Part shown: piece after piece, positions 54,011-60,835 of the stretch | Layout: each line of letters begins with the position of its first letter | Position numbering within the stretch: the first letter of the stretch is position 1 | Assembly (NCBI GenBank): GCA_018524345.1 | Contig: JADQAZ010000003.1 | Span: 434,001-498,000 of the forward strand | Length of the DNA: 64,000 nt | From: Harenicola maris | GTDB lineage: Bacteria; Pseudomonadota; Alphaproteobacteria; Rhodobacterales; Rhodobacteraceae | Direction: 5' to 3' | Program-made: the position numbers and the translations under genes | The notes under the pieces: generated by a model | Told to the model about the DNA's origin: nothing | Database searches by the model: none | Seen by the model: only the letters and a program-made list of their open reading frames with translations

Positions 54011-54187
54011 TTACCACCAGCCCCAAAGGGTTCCGAGGTAGGCTATCGAGCCGACTGCAGCCACAAAGGCCGAAGCCTGTATCTGGCGGATTACTGGCCA
54101 GAGGTTGCCAAGCCCATCCTGTATCGAGTGAATGTCCTTTTCCATTTCTTGAATCTTCTCAGCTAACGATGGCGTATCTTCCTGCAT
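54011..54187 (-). CDS. 58-aa coiled-coil plus membrane-helix protein
   Basis: Read by hand because it is short: starts MQEDTPSLAEKIQEMEKDIH, continues SIQDGLGNLWPVIRQIQASA and ends FVAAVGSIAYLGTLWGWW. The N-terminal half has heptad-like hydrophobic spacing (coiled coil), and the last ~18 residues are a membrane-length hydrophobic stretch rich in Trp. AAGGA eight bases before the ATG supports it. The layout resembles small phage haemolysin XhlA-type or holin-accessory proteins. Function unknown; last gene of the element. Confidence 0.65.
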   Translation of the reverse strand: MQEDTPSLAEKIQEMEKDIHSIQDGLGNLWPVIRQIQASAFVAAVGSIAYLGTLWGWW

Positions 54188-54306
54188 GGTCGGTATCCTT
54201 TTTCCAGCCCTATGAGTTTAGTGGGTGTAGAGCGGTTCGCAAAACCTCAACAAACCTCAACACATGGTTAGATGTAGATGTGTCCGGTATCTTGTGCCGC
54301 TGATTG

Positions 54307-54798
54307 TCAGGAACGTGCCACGGTATCTATGCCATGACCTTGCGGGTTCGGCGGCTTGAGGCAATCGGATGCACCTTTTTTGTGACGGGCAGGCACAGTT
54401 TTTGTGCGGGGGGGCTGTAGTTCCCTCCACTTTAGAAACCGCTTCTGGGCGGGTTTCCTATCCTGTGTTGGCAGCTCATCCAGCGCCCAGACTGAGGCTT
54501 GCCCAATGCCGGACGGGCCAAGAAAAGGTGCCTTGGTCATGGTAATGAATCCCCGCACCTCTAGCTCTTTGAACCATGGGCCAACTGTGTTGCGGTGGAC
54601 GCTCAGAGCGGTTGCGGCGTCCCTATGGCTTAGGAAAATGTCGCCATTATTTGAGCCGTTAAAGCGCCGCTTCAACTCGATATAGAGCGCCCTAGGGCCA
54701 GGTTTTAGAGTTCGCCATGCATCGGTGCGTTGGAACCATTCTTGAAGCTGGAGGTGCCTTCCGGCACCTCGCTTCGCGCGTTTGTAAACCTTAGCCAT
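54307..54798 (-). CDS. Helix-turn-helix protein of the element (replication or regulatory)
   Basis: 163 aa, basic. YKRAKRGAGRHLQLQEWFQR leads into an HTH of the winged type: PGPRALYIELKRRFNG, then GDIFLSHRDAATALSVHRNT and VGPWFKELEVRGFITMTKAP (~45-95). The Lys/Arg-rich C-terminal tail is likely disordered. Such proteins occur in small alphaproteobacterial prophages and islands; a replication-initiation or excision-control role is possible but not shown. The ATG at 54798 overlaps the stop of the 50-aa gene (ATGGCTAA), so translation is coupled; the frame open to 54861 is rejected. Confidence 0.7.
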   Translation of the reverse strand: MAKVYKRAKRGAGRHLQLQEWFQRTDAWRTLKPGPRALYIELKRRFNGSNNGDIFLSHRDAATALSVHRNTVGPWFKELEVRGFITMTKAPFLGPSGIGQASVWALDELPTQDRKPAQKRFLKWRELQPPRTKTVPARHKKGASDCLKPPNPQGHGIDTVARS

Positions 54799-54943
54799 CA
54801 AGAGCGCCCTCCCCATAGGCATGGGGCGCAATAGATCGGGCGCTTGGCTCTGACAGGCCATGCTTGCGCATGATGTGCCGGACAGTAGGCGGGATAGGGG
54901 GCGTAAGCGGCGCTGGGCGGGGCTTGTGGGTCGTGTCCCTCAT
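54791..54943 (-). CDS. 50-aa protein nested between element genes
   Basis: Found by reading all frames between its neighbours: starts MRDTTHKPRPAPLTPPIPPT, then VRHIMRKHGLSEPSARSIAP, and ends HAYGEGALDG. Its ATG overlaps the winged-helix stop (ATGA) and its TAA overlaps the start of the HTH gene, so three genes form a coupled chain. The LSEPSARSIAPHAYG part looks like a small helical DNA- or protein-binding motif seen in phage-type microproteins. Function unknown. An alternative frame (54798-54983) is less well placed. Confidence 0.6.
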   Translation of the reverse strand: MRDTTHKPRPAPLTPPIPPTVRHIMRKHGLSEPSARSIAPHAYGEGALDG

Positions 54944-55230
54944 GCTTCTGGCCCCTTTGCTGTGTCGGCAGGCACAACCTCACTCAGCAAGCGATAACGC
55001 GCGTGGTTGCCGGAATACGTGCCACCGTGGGGTTCGAGTTCAGTTTCGATGCTGAACCCCATTTTGCGTAGAACGTGGATGTGGGACGCCAAGCGAAGGG
55101 CGGGAGACTCTAGCGATGTGATACCTGCCGACTTTGCTTGCATCAGGTTGTGCATTGTTTGACCGATGCGACCTGACAATTTGAACGTGCGGGGGCATTC
55201 GCCGCCCAGAAGGGTAACGGTTTTGTTCAT
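54940..55230 (-). CDS. Winged-helix domain protein of the element
   Basis: 96 aa. FKLSGRIGQTMHNLMQAKSA followed by ITSLESPALRLASHIHVLRK and GFSIETELEPHGGTYSGNHA then RYRL matches the small winged-helix proteins of prophages and islands (wing at HGGTYSG). Probably a DNA-binding accessory or transcription regulator. Its Shine-Dalgarno AGAGG lies in a short hairpin (CCTCT/AGAGG around AAATTAA), so translation may be modulated. Confidence 0.7.
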   Translation of the reverse strand: MNKTVTLLGGECPRTFKLSGRIGQTMHNLMQAKSAGITSLESPALRLASHIHVLRKMGFSIETELEPHGGTYSGNHARYRLLSEVVPADTAKGPEA

Positions 55231-55326
55231 ATGAACCTCTTTAATTTAGAGGCGCGGTGCGGTAGGACTTACGGTGTCTAGACTGCCCAGCGCCCGCGAC
55301 CTTTGCTAAGGTATGCGGGTGTTGGT

Positions 55327-55521
55327 TTATTTGCCTTCGCGATTGGCTACTGGACGGCTGGCCAGCCAAGCGGTCACAGCGCTTTCCGGCCATGCCACGG
55401 CACGCTTTCCGATGCGGACGGGGCGGGGGAAGTCGCCTGTATCCATCATTGCATAGAGGCTGGATCTGCTAAGGCCAGTCGCCGCTTCAACAGCGGGTCG
55501 TCTGAGGTGTTGTTCTGCCAT
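55327..55521 (-). CDS. AlpA-family excisionase/regulator
   Basis: 64 aa. LRRPAVEAATGLSRSSLYAM followed by MDTGDFPRPVRIGKRAVAWP and ESAVTAWLASRP is the AlpA/MerR-type HTH of phage P4-like elements, which activates the integrase promoter and can act as excisionase. AAAAGGAG precedes the ATG. The ~95 bp to the winged-helix gene hold no other gene. Confidence 0.9.
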   Translation of the reverse strand: MAEQHLRRPAVEAATGLSRSSLYAMMDTGDFPRPVRIGKRAVAWPESAVTAWLASRPVANREGK

Positions 55522-55644
55522 GTCGGCTCCTTTTGGTAGGCGTTGGATATCGCCTAGCTAGAACCTTTCATATTATCCGCTCAAGGATGGCAAAATGGGC
55601 TATTTGGGAAAGCTGCTTTTGCCTGCCTTTTGCTCTATTTTTCC

Positions 55645-56436
55645 TCATTTCTTGCCCAGCGCCCTCTTGAGCGTATCCACATGTATTGACAGACCACAGT
55701 CTGCTTCAATCTTGCGAACAACGATTTTCCAAGGATGGTTTCCGTGTCCGACTGGAAAAACTCTCTGATATGAGTCTAAAGCAATTTCTTGTTTTCTTGG
55801 ACGTCCTGTCGCAATAGAAAAATCGGGGTCTTCAATCGGCTGTCCGAAAAACGCGTTAAATTCGCTAGCACTATTTGGCGCGTCGGTTTCTTTGAATGTG
55901 AGCGCGCACCCTTGAAATTGTCTAAAGACTGATATCAGCGTTTGAACCCTGCCAAGCGGCCCCTGATAGTGCAGTAGTCTTTCTTTGGTCGGCGTAAGTT
56001 CATCCGATGGCATAGGTTTCTTTTTAAGCGCCCTTAGGCGAGAACGGGTTTCATTCACCACATCCTCAGCCTTTACACACCACATTTCGGCACGCTCAAC
56101 ATCGACCGTCCAAGTCTTTCGGTTCAGCAGCCAGAAGCCGTTGAAGCTAAGAGGGGAATCGGAATTTTCGTACATCGTTACCTGATTGCTTACTCGCAAG
56201 ACTAAATTGGATGGACTACAGATTGACAGTGATGGGCAACTACGGAGAAAATTAACAAGGGCTAATGAAGTCGCATTGGACTTCTCGAACATAACTCTTT
56301 CTCGGTCCCCGCGTTCTGGGCTTGAAAGTTGACTGAGTGGTCGGTCTGAGTGCGGAATTAAGTACATTTCTTCTGCCGACTTTCGAAACTTAGCATCAAT
56401 ATCAGAGAGTAGGGCGTAGCCCGGCGGGCAGAACAT
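55645..56436 (-). CDS. Unknown protein translationally coupled to the integrase
   Basis: 263 aa, no homologue recognised. Composition is visibly more A+T-rich than the backbone. The N-terminal part (LSDIDAKFRKSAEEMYLIPH) and middle (WLLNRKTWTVDVERAEMWCV) are mixed alpha/beta; the C-terminal ~55 residues, GRPRKQEIALDSYQRVFPVG then SIHVDTLKRALG, look like a small DNA-binding module (GRPRK as AT-hook-like, helical end). Its ATG overlaps the integrase stop (ATGA), which ties its expression to integration/excision or makes it cargo expressed with the integrase. Confidence 0.7.
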   Translation of the reverse strand: MFCPPGYALLSDIDAKFRKSAEEMYLIPHSDRPLSQLSSPERGDRERVMFEKSNATSLALVNFLRSCPSLSICSPSNLVLRVSNQVTMYENSDSPLSFNGFWLLNRKTWTVDVERAEMWCVKAEDVVNETRSRLRALKKKPMPSDELTPTKERLLHYQGPLGRVQTLISVFRQFQGCALTFKETDAPNSASEFNAFFGQPIEDPDFSIATGRPRKQEIALDSYQRVFPVGHGNHPWKIVVRKIEADCGLSIHVDTLKRALGKK

Positions 56437-57617
56437 CAGGCTATCCTCGCAACACTAGATTTAGGTTCATTTAAGGCGCTCGACCAACGTTCCATCAACG
56501 TCCTGCGCTTCTCAAACAGGTCTGACCGCGCATAAGCGGCCTCTGCCTTGTTCTGAATGGTGTGGGCCAGAGCGGCCTCTGAGACCTCGCGGGGGGTGTT
56601 GGTGCGCTCTTGGCACCACGTCTTGAAGGATGTGCGGAAACCATGAACGTCCACGTCATAGCCAAGTTCTTTGACTAATTTCGAAAGTGTCATGTCTGAC
56701 AATGGCTTACCTGTTGCGCTAGGGAAAACTAGACCTGAGCCGTTGCCCAGCGCCTTGGCGGCGCTCAGAACCTCTAGGGCGCGGTCTGACAGGGGGATGC
56801 GGTGTTCCCTTTTGGCTTTCATGCGCTGGGCGGGGATTGTCCACTCTGCCTTGTCCATGTCGATTTCGGACCAGTCAGCCAAGCGGACCTCGCCAGAGCG
56901 GCAGGCGGTCAGCACAGTGAGTTCTAGGGCCAGCTTGGTGACGTCCATGGCGTTGGAGGCTCTGACAGTCTCCAGACATTCCGCTACCTGATTGTAGGGC
57001 AGGGACTTGCGGTGTTTGACCCCCTTGGTCTGTTTGGGGAGGACTTGGGAAATTGCGTCTGCCGGATTGTCCTGTCTCCAGCCATTTGCCACGGCCCATT
57101 TCATCACTGTGCCGATGCGCTGGCGCACACGGCGGGCGGTTTCGGGCTTCTCTAACCAGATCGGTTGCAGCACGGCCAGCACGTCCGCTGTCGTGACCTC
57201 TGACACCTTGAGTTTGCCTAGGCGTGGGAATGTGTAGGTCTCCAGCGTGGATATGAATTGCGCGGCGTGTTTCTTATTGCGCCATGTGGGTTCGTGGATT
57301 TTGTGAACCTTATGCGCCGCCTCAGCGAAGGTAAGCTGGGCGTTGGTCTCGCGTTTGCTTTGAAGGGGGTCGCCACCTGAGCGGGCCAGCTTGCGGTTCT
57401 CTAGGGCCTGTTCGCGGGCCTCAGCCAGTGAAACCAAGCGGGCAGACCCAAGGCCTATTTCGGACCGCTTGCCGCGAATAACGATGCGTTGGACCCAGCG
57501 TTTTGCGCCGGACGGGTCCACCTTGAGAAACAGGCCGTGACCGTCCGTGTATTTGCCCTTCTCGGTGACAGTGCGAACGAAGGCGGCAGATAGGACTTTA
57601 TCGGGGCGAGTGGTCAT
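56436..57617 (-). CDS. Tyrosine-type site-specific integrase (P4/CP4-57 type)
   Basis: 393 aa. N-terminal DUF4102-like arm-binding domain (YTDGHGLFLKVDPSGAKRWV, ~22), SAM-like core-binding domain (~110-190), and a catalytic domain with Arg in LTACRSGEVRLADWSEIDM (~238), HxxR in VHGFRTSFKTWC (~325) and the Tyr nucleophile in AEAAYARSDLFEKRR (~365). Complete by length and motifs, so likely active. Reads leftward from the right end, with GTCCCCCAT repeats just upstream in its promoter. Confidence 0.95.
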   Translation of the reverse strand: MTTRPDKVLSAAFVRTVTEKGKYTDGHGLFLKVDPSGAKRWVQRIVIRGKRSEIGLGSARLVSLAEAREQALENRKLARSGGDPLQSKRETNAQLTFAEAAHKVHKIHEPTWRNKKHAAQFISTLETYTFPRLGKLKVSEVTTADVLAVLQPIWLEKPETARRVRQRIGTVMKWAVANGWRQDNPADAISQVLPKQTKGVKHRKSLPYNQVAECLETVRASNAMDVTKLALELTVLTACRSGEVRLADWSEIDMDKAEWTIPAQRMKAKREHRIPLSDRALEVLSAAKALGNGSGLVFPSATGKPLSDMTLSKLVKELGYDVDVHGFRTSFKTWCQERTNTPREVSEAALAHTIQNKAEAAYARSDLFEKRRTLMERWSSALNEPKSSVARIA

Positions 57618-57663
57618 TTCGTCTGCCTCTGTGTTGTTCCATCATTCTGCCGTCCCACATTCT

Positions 57664-57694
57664 GTCCCCCATTATTTATAGGAATATGGGGGAC
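57664..57694. promoter_or_regulatory. Right-end GTCCCCCAT repeats (candidate integrase arm sites)
   Basis: GTCCCCCAT at 57664-57672 and its inverse ATGGGGGAC at 57686-57694, between the integrase start (57617) and the right border. Together they form a 9-bp inverted repeat, and they match the two copies at the left end. Confidence 0.55.
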
Positions 57695-57780
57695 GGCTTT
57701 GGACCATTCAAGATGAAAAACTTGATTAAATATCAATAAATATTGGTGTTTTGGGCTTTCTGGGAATTTGTGTTGGCGGA

Positions 57781-57796
57781 CTGTTCCTCCGCCACC
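57781..57796. repeat. attR core: CTGTTCCTCCGCCACC
   Basis: Second copy of the 16-bp tRNA-Ser 3' end sequence, marking the right border of the element. The sequences differ immediately on either side of the repeat. Confidence 0.85.
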
Positions 57797-57842
57797 GCAC
57801 CATTTGAGTTGATTTGGGAGTGCCAAGTTGTTCGCGGTGCGG

Positions 57843-58315
57843 CACTTGGATGAGGGCGTCATTCCAATCAACGGCTGAAAATGCTGGCTCATGCGGGTGG
57901 TCGACGCAAAGGGCGAGGACCTTGATATTCTTGTTCAGCCACAGCGCAACGCCAAGGCTGCAAGACGTTTCTGGCAAGGCTATAGGACCGGTTCGGTGAA
58001 CCCCGTGTCGTCATCACGGAGAAGTTGCGCAGTTTTTCGGGCCGATCCGGGACCTGGCGCCGGGCGCAGATCATCGCGTGCACGAGGGCTGGAACAACCG
58101 GATCGAAGGGTTGCACCGGGCGAATACGAAAAGGCGAGAGGTTGATGGGGCGGTTTAAACCTCCCCGGCAGGCACAAAGGTTTCTGGCTGCTTATAATCA
58201 GATCACCATCGTTTTTCGCCCAAGACGCTGTCAACTCTGTGCAGTCTCATACAGCCACGCAAGCTCCGATGCTTTCGACATCTGGAGAGGCTATGTTGGT
58301 GAAATGGCCGCCTGA
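57843..58315 (+). pseudogene. Decayed IS6-family transposase (3' portion)
   Basis: Segments in all three forward frames match IS6 (IS26-like) transposases in order: HLDEGVIPING then an in-frame TGA (57876-57878), RVVDAKGEDLDILVQPQRNA (57891 on, catalytic Asp region), PRVVITEKLRSF (frame +1), DHRVHEGWNNRIEGLHRANT (another frame) and MGRFKPPRQAQRFLAAYNQI with a FRPRR segment. So there is at least one stop and several frameshifts, and the first ~70 residues are absent. The remnant begins only ~47 bp right of the attR core. Non-functional. Confidence 0.85.
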
Positions 58316-58370
58316 CGGGCAGAGGTCTTGCCCCTCTCAAACAGGCGAGAACAAGTTGGCAATCCCCGCC

Positions 58371-59123
58371 TCATGCGTCACCGAACTTTTGTTTCCACCA
58401 TGGGAGCCAATCGAGGTGGCTTGGCCCGCTTGGAACATATTCAAAGCCGATGGCGCCGCAGTAAGGTAAGCTGCGAAGGGCATCATGCATGGCGGCAAAG
58501 TCAATGGTTCCGGTCTCAGGCTCTGCGCGGCCGGGATAGTCCGCCACGTGGACATGCCCAAGCGATGCGCCCGCGCGCAGGAGTGCCTCGGCAGGGTCGT
58601 AGCCCGTGGCGCAGGCATGAAACGTGTCGATCGAGACCTTGAACCCGCGCTCCTGTGCCAGTGCAAGCAAAGTTGCGATATCGGACATGAAATACCCCGG
58701 CACTGTCGTGTTGCTGATGGCTTCGATCAGGAGTTCGGGGGCTCTGTTTTCGCTGAGTTTCTGTGCCACGTCCAGATTGTTGAGGTAGGTCGCCATAGTG
58801 CCATTCACCCCTGCCATTGCGTGAACGAAGGGGCAGTGAATGCCTTCGGCGTAATCAAGCGCGCGTGCGAAATCGTCGCGAAACTCTGCTTCGCGCCCCG
58901 GAAGGCTCGCGAGCCCTTTTTCGCCTTGCTGTCCCATGCCAGAGGAAATTTGCGCGATCTTCAGGCCGTTGCCGTCGAGAATGCCGCGCAATGTTTCTGC
59001 GGGGATGGAAAAGGGGGCAGGGTGCTCGACACAAGTGAAACCTGAATCCCGCGCCCTCAGAAATCTTTGTTCCAGGGGGAGGTCCGGGAAGAGATAGCCG
59101 AGGTGCGCGGAAAGAGTAGCCAT
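58371..59123 (-). CDS. Hydroxypyruvate isomerase-like TIM-barrel protein
   Basis: 250 aa, xylose-isomerase-like AP endonuclease 2 fold. Seen: LSAHLGYLFPDLPLEQRFLR at the N-terminus, FTCVEHPAPFSIPA, IHCPFVHAMAGVNG, LLIEAISNTTVPGYFMSDI (metal Glu, ~132), FKVSIDTFHA (~160), GHVHVADYPGRAEPETGTID (~188) and GAIGFEYVPSG, matching the hydroxypyruvate isomerase group (the NTTVPGYFM region is typical). Last gene of the leftward catabolic operon; its ATG overlaps the dehydrogenase stop (TAATG). Confidence 0.85.
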   Translation of the reverse strand: MATLSAHLGYLFPDLPLEQRFLRARDSGFTCVEHPAPFSIPAETLRGILDGNGLKIAQISSGMGQQGEKGLASLPGREAEFRDDFARALDYAEGIHCPFVHAMAGVNGTMATYLNNLDVAQKLSENRAPELLIEAISNTTVPGYFMSDIATLLALAQERGFKVSIDTFHACATGYDPAEALLRAGASLGHVHVADYPGRAEPETGTIDFAAMHDALRSLPYCGAIGFEYVPSGPSHLDWLPWWKQKFGDA

Positions 59124-60185
59124 TACAGAGGGGTTTGCGAAATGGCGTTGATGTTGCGAGCTTTGGCGACCGTTCGAAGATCGGCCAAAACATTGTCGGT
59201 GACGGGGATGCCTGATGCACGTCGCTTCGCCTCGGTCCGTTCCTCTGGTTCGCCGGGCATCAGAATTTCGTCACATCCTGCGGCACGCGGTAGTGCCTTG
59301 ATCCGACGGTTGAATTCCGCCATGCGGTCCTCGAAGTCGGTCATGGCCATGAACAGATCGGGTCGAATGGCGATAAACATATGGCCCACATTTTGCGGTT
59401 CAGAGTGGTCGAAATAGAGCGATTTGACATCGCCGCCATAGTTCGCCCCCGTCAAAAGACCCGACATCAGGTCCATCGTCGTTCCCAAAACAGACCCTTT
59501 CACGCCACCGAAAGGCAGACAAACACCTTCAAAGGCTGCATTGGCGTCTGTGGTTGGATGCCCGTCTGAGTCGAGTGCGAGGCCTTCTTCGATCGGCTCG
59601 TTTCGCATTGCTTTGAGGCGAATTTTACCGCGCGCGATGACGGTCATGGCCATATCCATAACGAAGGGGGCGGAGGTTCCGCCAGGCACACCGGCGGCAA
59701 TCGGGCTCGCGCCAAGGAAGGTCGAGCGGCCCCCCCCACATGGCGATCGCAGGGGACGAGTTGGTGAACACCATCGACACATAGCCGCGTTCGATGGCCT
59801 GCAGGGCGTAAAGCGCGCCCATGCCAAAGTGGGTGGAGCGATGCACCCCAACCATGCCGATGCCCGCGGTTTCCGCGAGGTCCATCGCCGTATCCATCGC
59901 AAGGTGCGAGGGCAGGAAACCCATCGCGTTATCAGCATCCAGATGCGCCACCGCCCCCGCGACTTTTGTGACCTTCATATCGGGGTTTGGATTGACGAGG
60001 CCACGCTCCAGACGTTCAAGATACATCGGGATGCGCGAGACCCCGTGCGAGTCCAGCCCGCGCAGATTTGCCTTGACCAGGTCTGCGCCGATCACAGCGG
60101 CATCGGCCGCGGGCAGCCCTGCGCTTTGGAACGCGTCGGTGGCAAAACGTTGGAGTTCCGCGTGGTCGATATTCTGATGTGTCAT
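59123..60185 (-). pseudogene. Ldh-family (malate/L-lactate-type) dehydrogenase, frameshifted
   Basis: NAD(P)-dependent 2-hydroxyacid dehydrogenase of the Ldh/malate-ureidoglycolate family, about 353 aa if repaired. N-terminal part (60185 to ~59737): HAELQRFATDAFQSAGLPAA, VKANLRGLDSHGVSRIPMY and HRSTHFGMGALYALQA. C-terminal part in the next frame: GASPIAAGVPGGTSAPFVMD, CLPFGGVKGSVLG and RAAGCDEILMPGEPE. The frame is lost in a run of eight G (plus-strand C at 59730-59737); seven would restore it. Either a real mutation, slippage-based phase variation, or a sequencing error. Confidence 0.85.
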
Positions 60186-60229
60186 GCCTGGTCCTGAAGT
60201 CGATGTCTTTGCGTGTTGTGGACGAGGGT

Positions 60230-60835
60230 TCAGTTGGGCTCCGGTCGCGCACTGTCGAGGTCTCTGATCGCACCGAAGATATCCATCGGCCGTCCGGCAA
60301 GCTCGGCCCGCAGCGCGTTAAGCGTGCTGTTGGATTCTTCGACCATTGGCGGGTTGAGCACTGCAAGTGCACTGGCGATCATGTCGATAAGAACCAATGC
60401 CCCCGCGCGACTGAGGTCGCCGTCAATGAGGTCGGGCAGGGAGAAGCATGGCACGCCGAGGCTCTTGGCGTGGCGCTGGGTCACGTCGATGTCGCGATGC
60501 CCCGTCACGCGCGAGGTCACCAGCAACACGTCGCCGGGGCGCATCAGGATTAGAAAGTCAGCCAGCCTTAGCCCGGTGATGTCCGTAGAAATGGTCTGAA
60601 TGCCGCGCCGTACCAAACGGGTTTCGGCGTAGCTGGCTAGGGCACCAGAGGTGCCAATCCCCTGGACAAGGATGCGGTCGGCGGTGGCCAGGGCCTGAAT
60701 GCAGGCGGCGAGGCGTTCGGGAATGATGGCCGATTGCAATGCCGTCAGGTTTTGGATCTCAGCGCCAATGGTGTTGCGGACAACGTTCCGCAGCTCGGGG
60801 CTCAGGTCAGCGGGATCAGAGGATTGATGTGACAT
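60230..60835 (-). CDS. SIS-domain protein (RpiR/MurR-like, no HTH)
   Basis: About 201 aa. The SIS fold starts at ERLAACIQALATADRILVQG (~40), IGTSGALASYAETRLVRRGI (~60), then ILMRPGDVLLVTSRVTGHRD and AGALVLIDMIASALAVL. It matches the effector domain of RpiR regulators, but the N-terminal HTH (~75 residues) is missing; only ~40 residues precede the SIS domain. It could be a truncated regulator or a free sugar-phosphate-binding/isomerase domain. The ATG at 60835 overlaps the upstream hydrolase by 20 bp. Confidence 0.75.
   Translation of the reverse strand: MSHQSSDPADLSPELRNVVRNTIGAEIQNLTALQSAIIPERLAACIQALATADRILVQGIGTSGALASYAETRLVRRGIQTISTDITGLRLADFLILMRPGDVLLVTSRVTGHRDIDVTQRHAKSLGVPCFSLPDLIDGDLSRAGALVLIDMIASALAVLNPPMVEESNSTLNALRAELAGRPMDIFGAIRDLDSARPEPN

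Larger units (their letters stand above)
53756..57796. mobile_element. Small (~4.0 kb) integrative element in tRNA-Ser
   Basis: Bounded by a 16-bp direct repeat of the tRNA-Ser 3' end. Inside, all on the minus strand: tyrosine integrase, unknown protein coupled to it, AlpA-like regulator, winged-helix protein, 50-aa protein, HTH protein and a 58-aa coiled-coil/membrane protein. Composition is visibly more A+T-rich than the flanking backbone (not computed). No capsid, terminase, relaxase or toxin gene is seen, so it looks like a phage satellite or mobilisable island dependent on a helper. The integrase is at the end distal to the tRNA. Confidence 0.85.

Noticed and set aside
54798-54983. 61-aa frame in the element (MRLCLPTQQRG...)
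   Set aside because: Overlaps two better-placed genes, has no ribosome site and no recognisable composition; the 50-aa frame fits the overlaps on both sides.
57618-57780. Promoter elements of the integrase
   Set aside because: A+T-rich and plausible, but I could not fix -35/-10 boxes with any confidence; only the repeats are reported.
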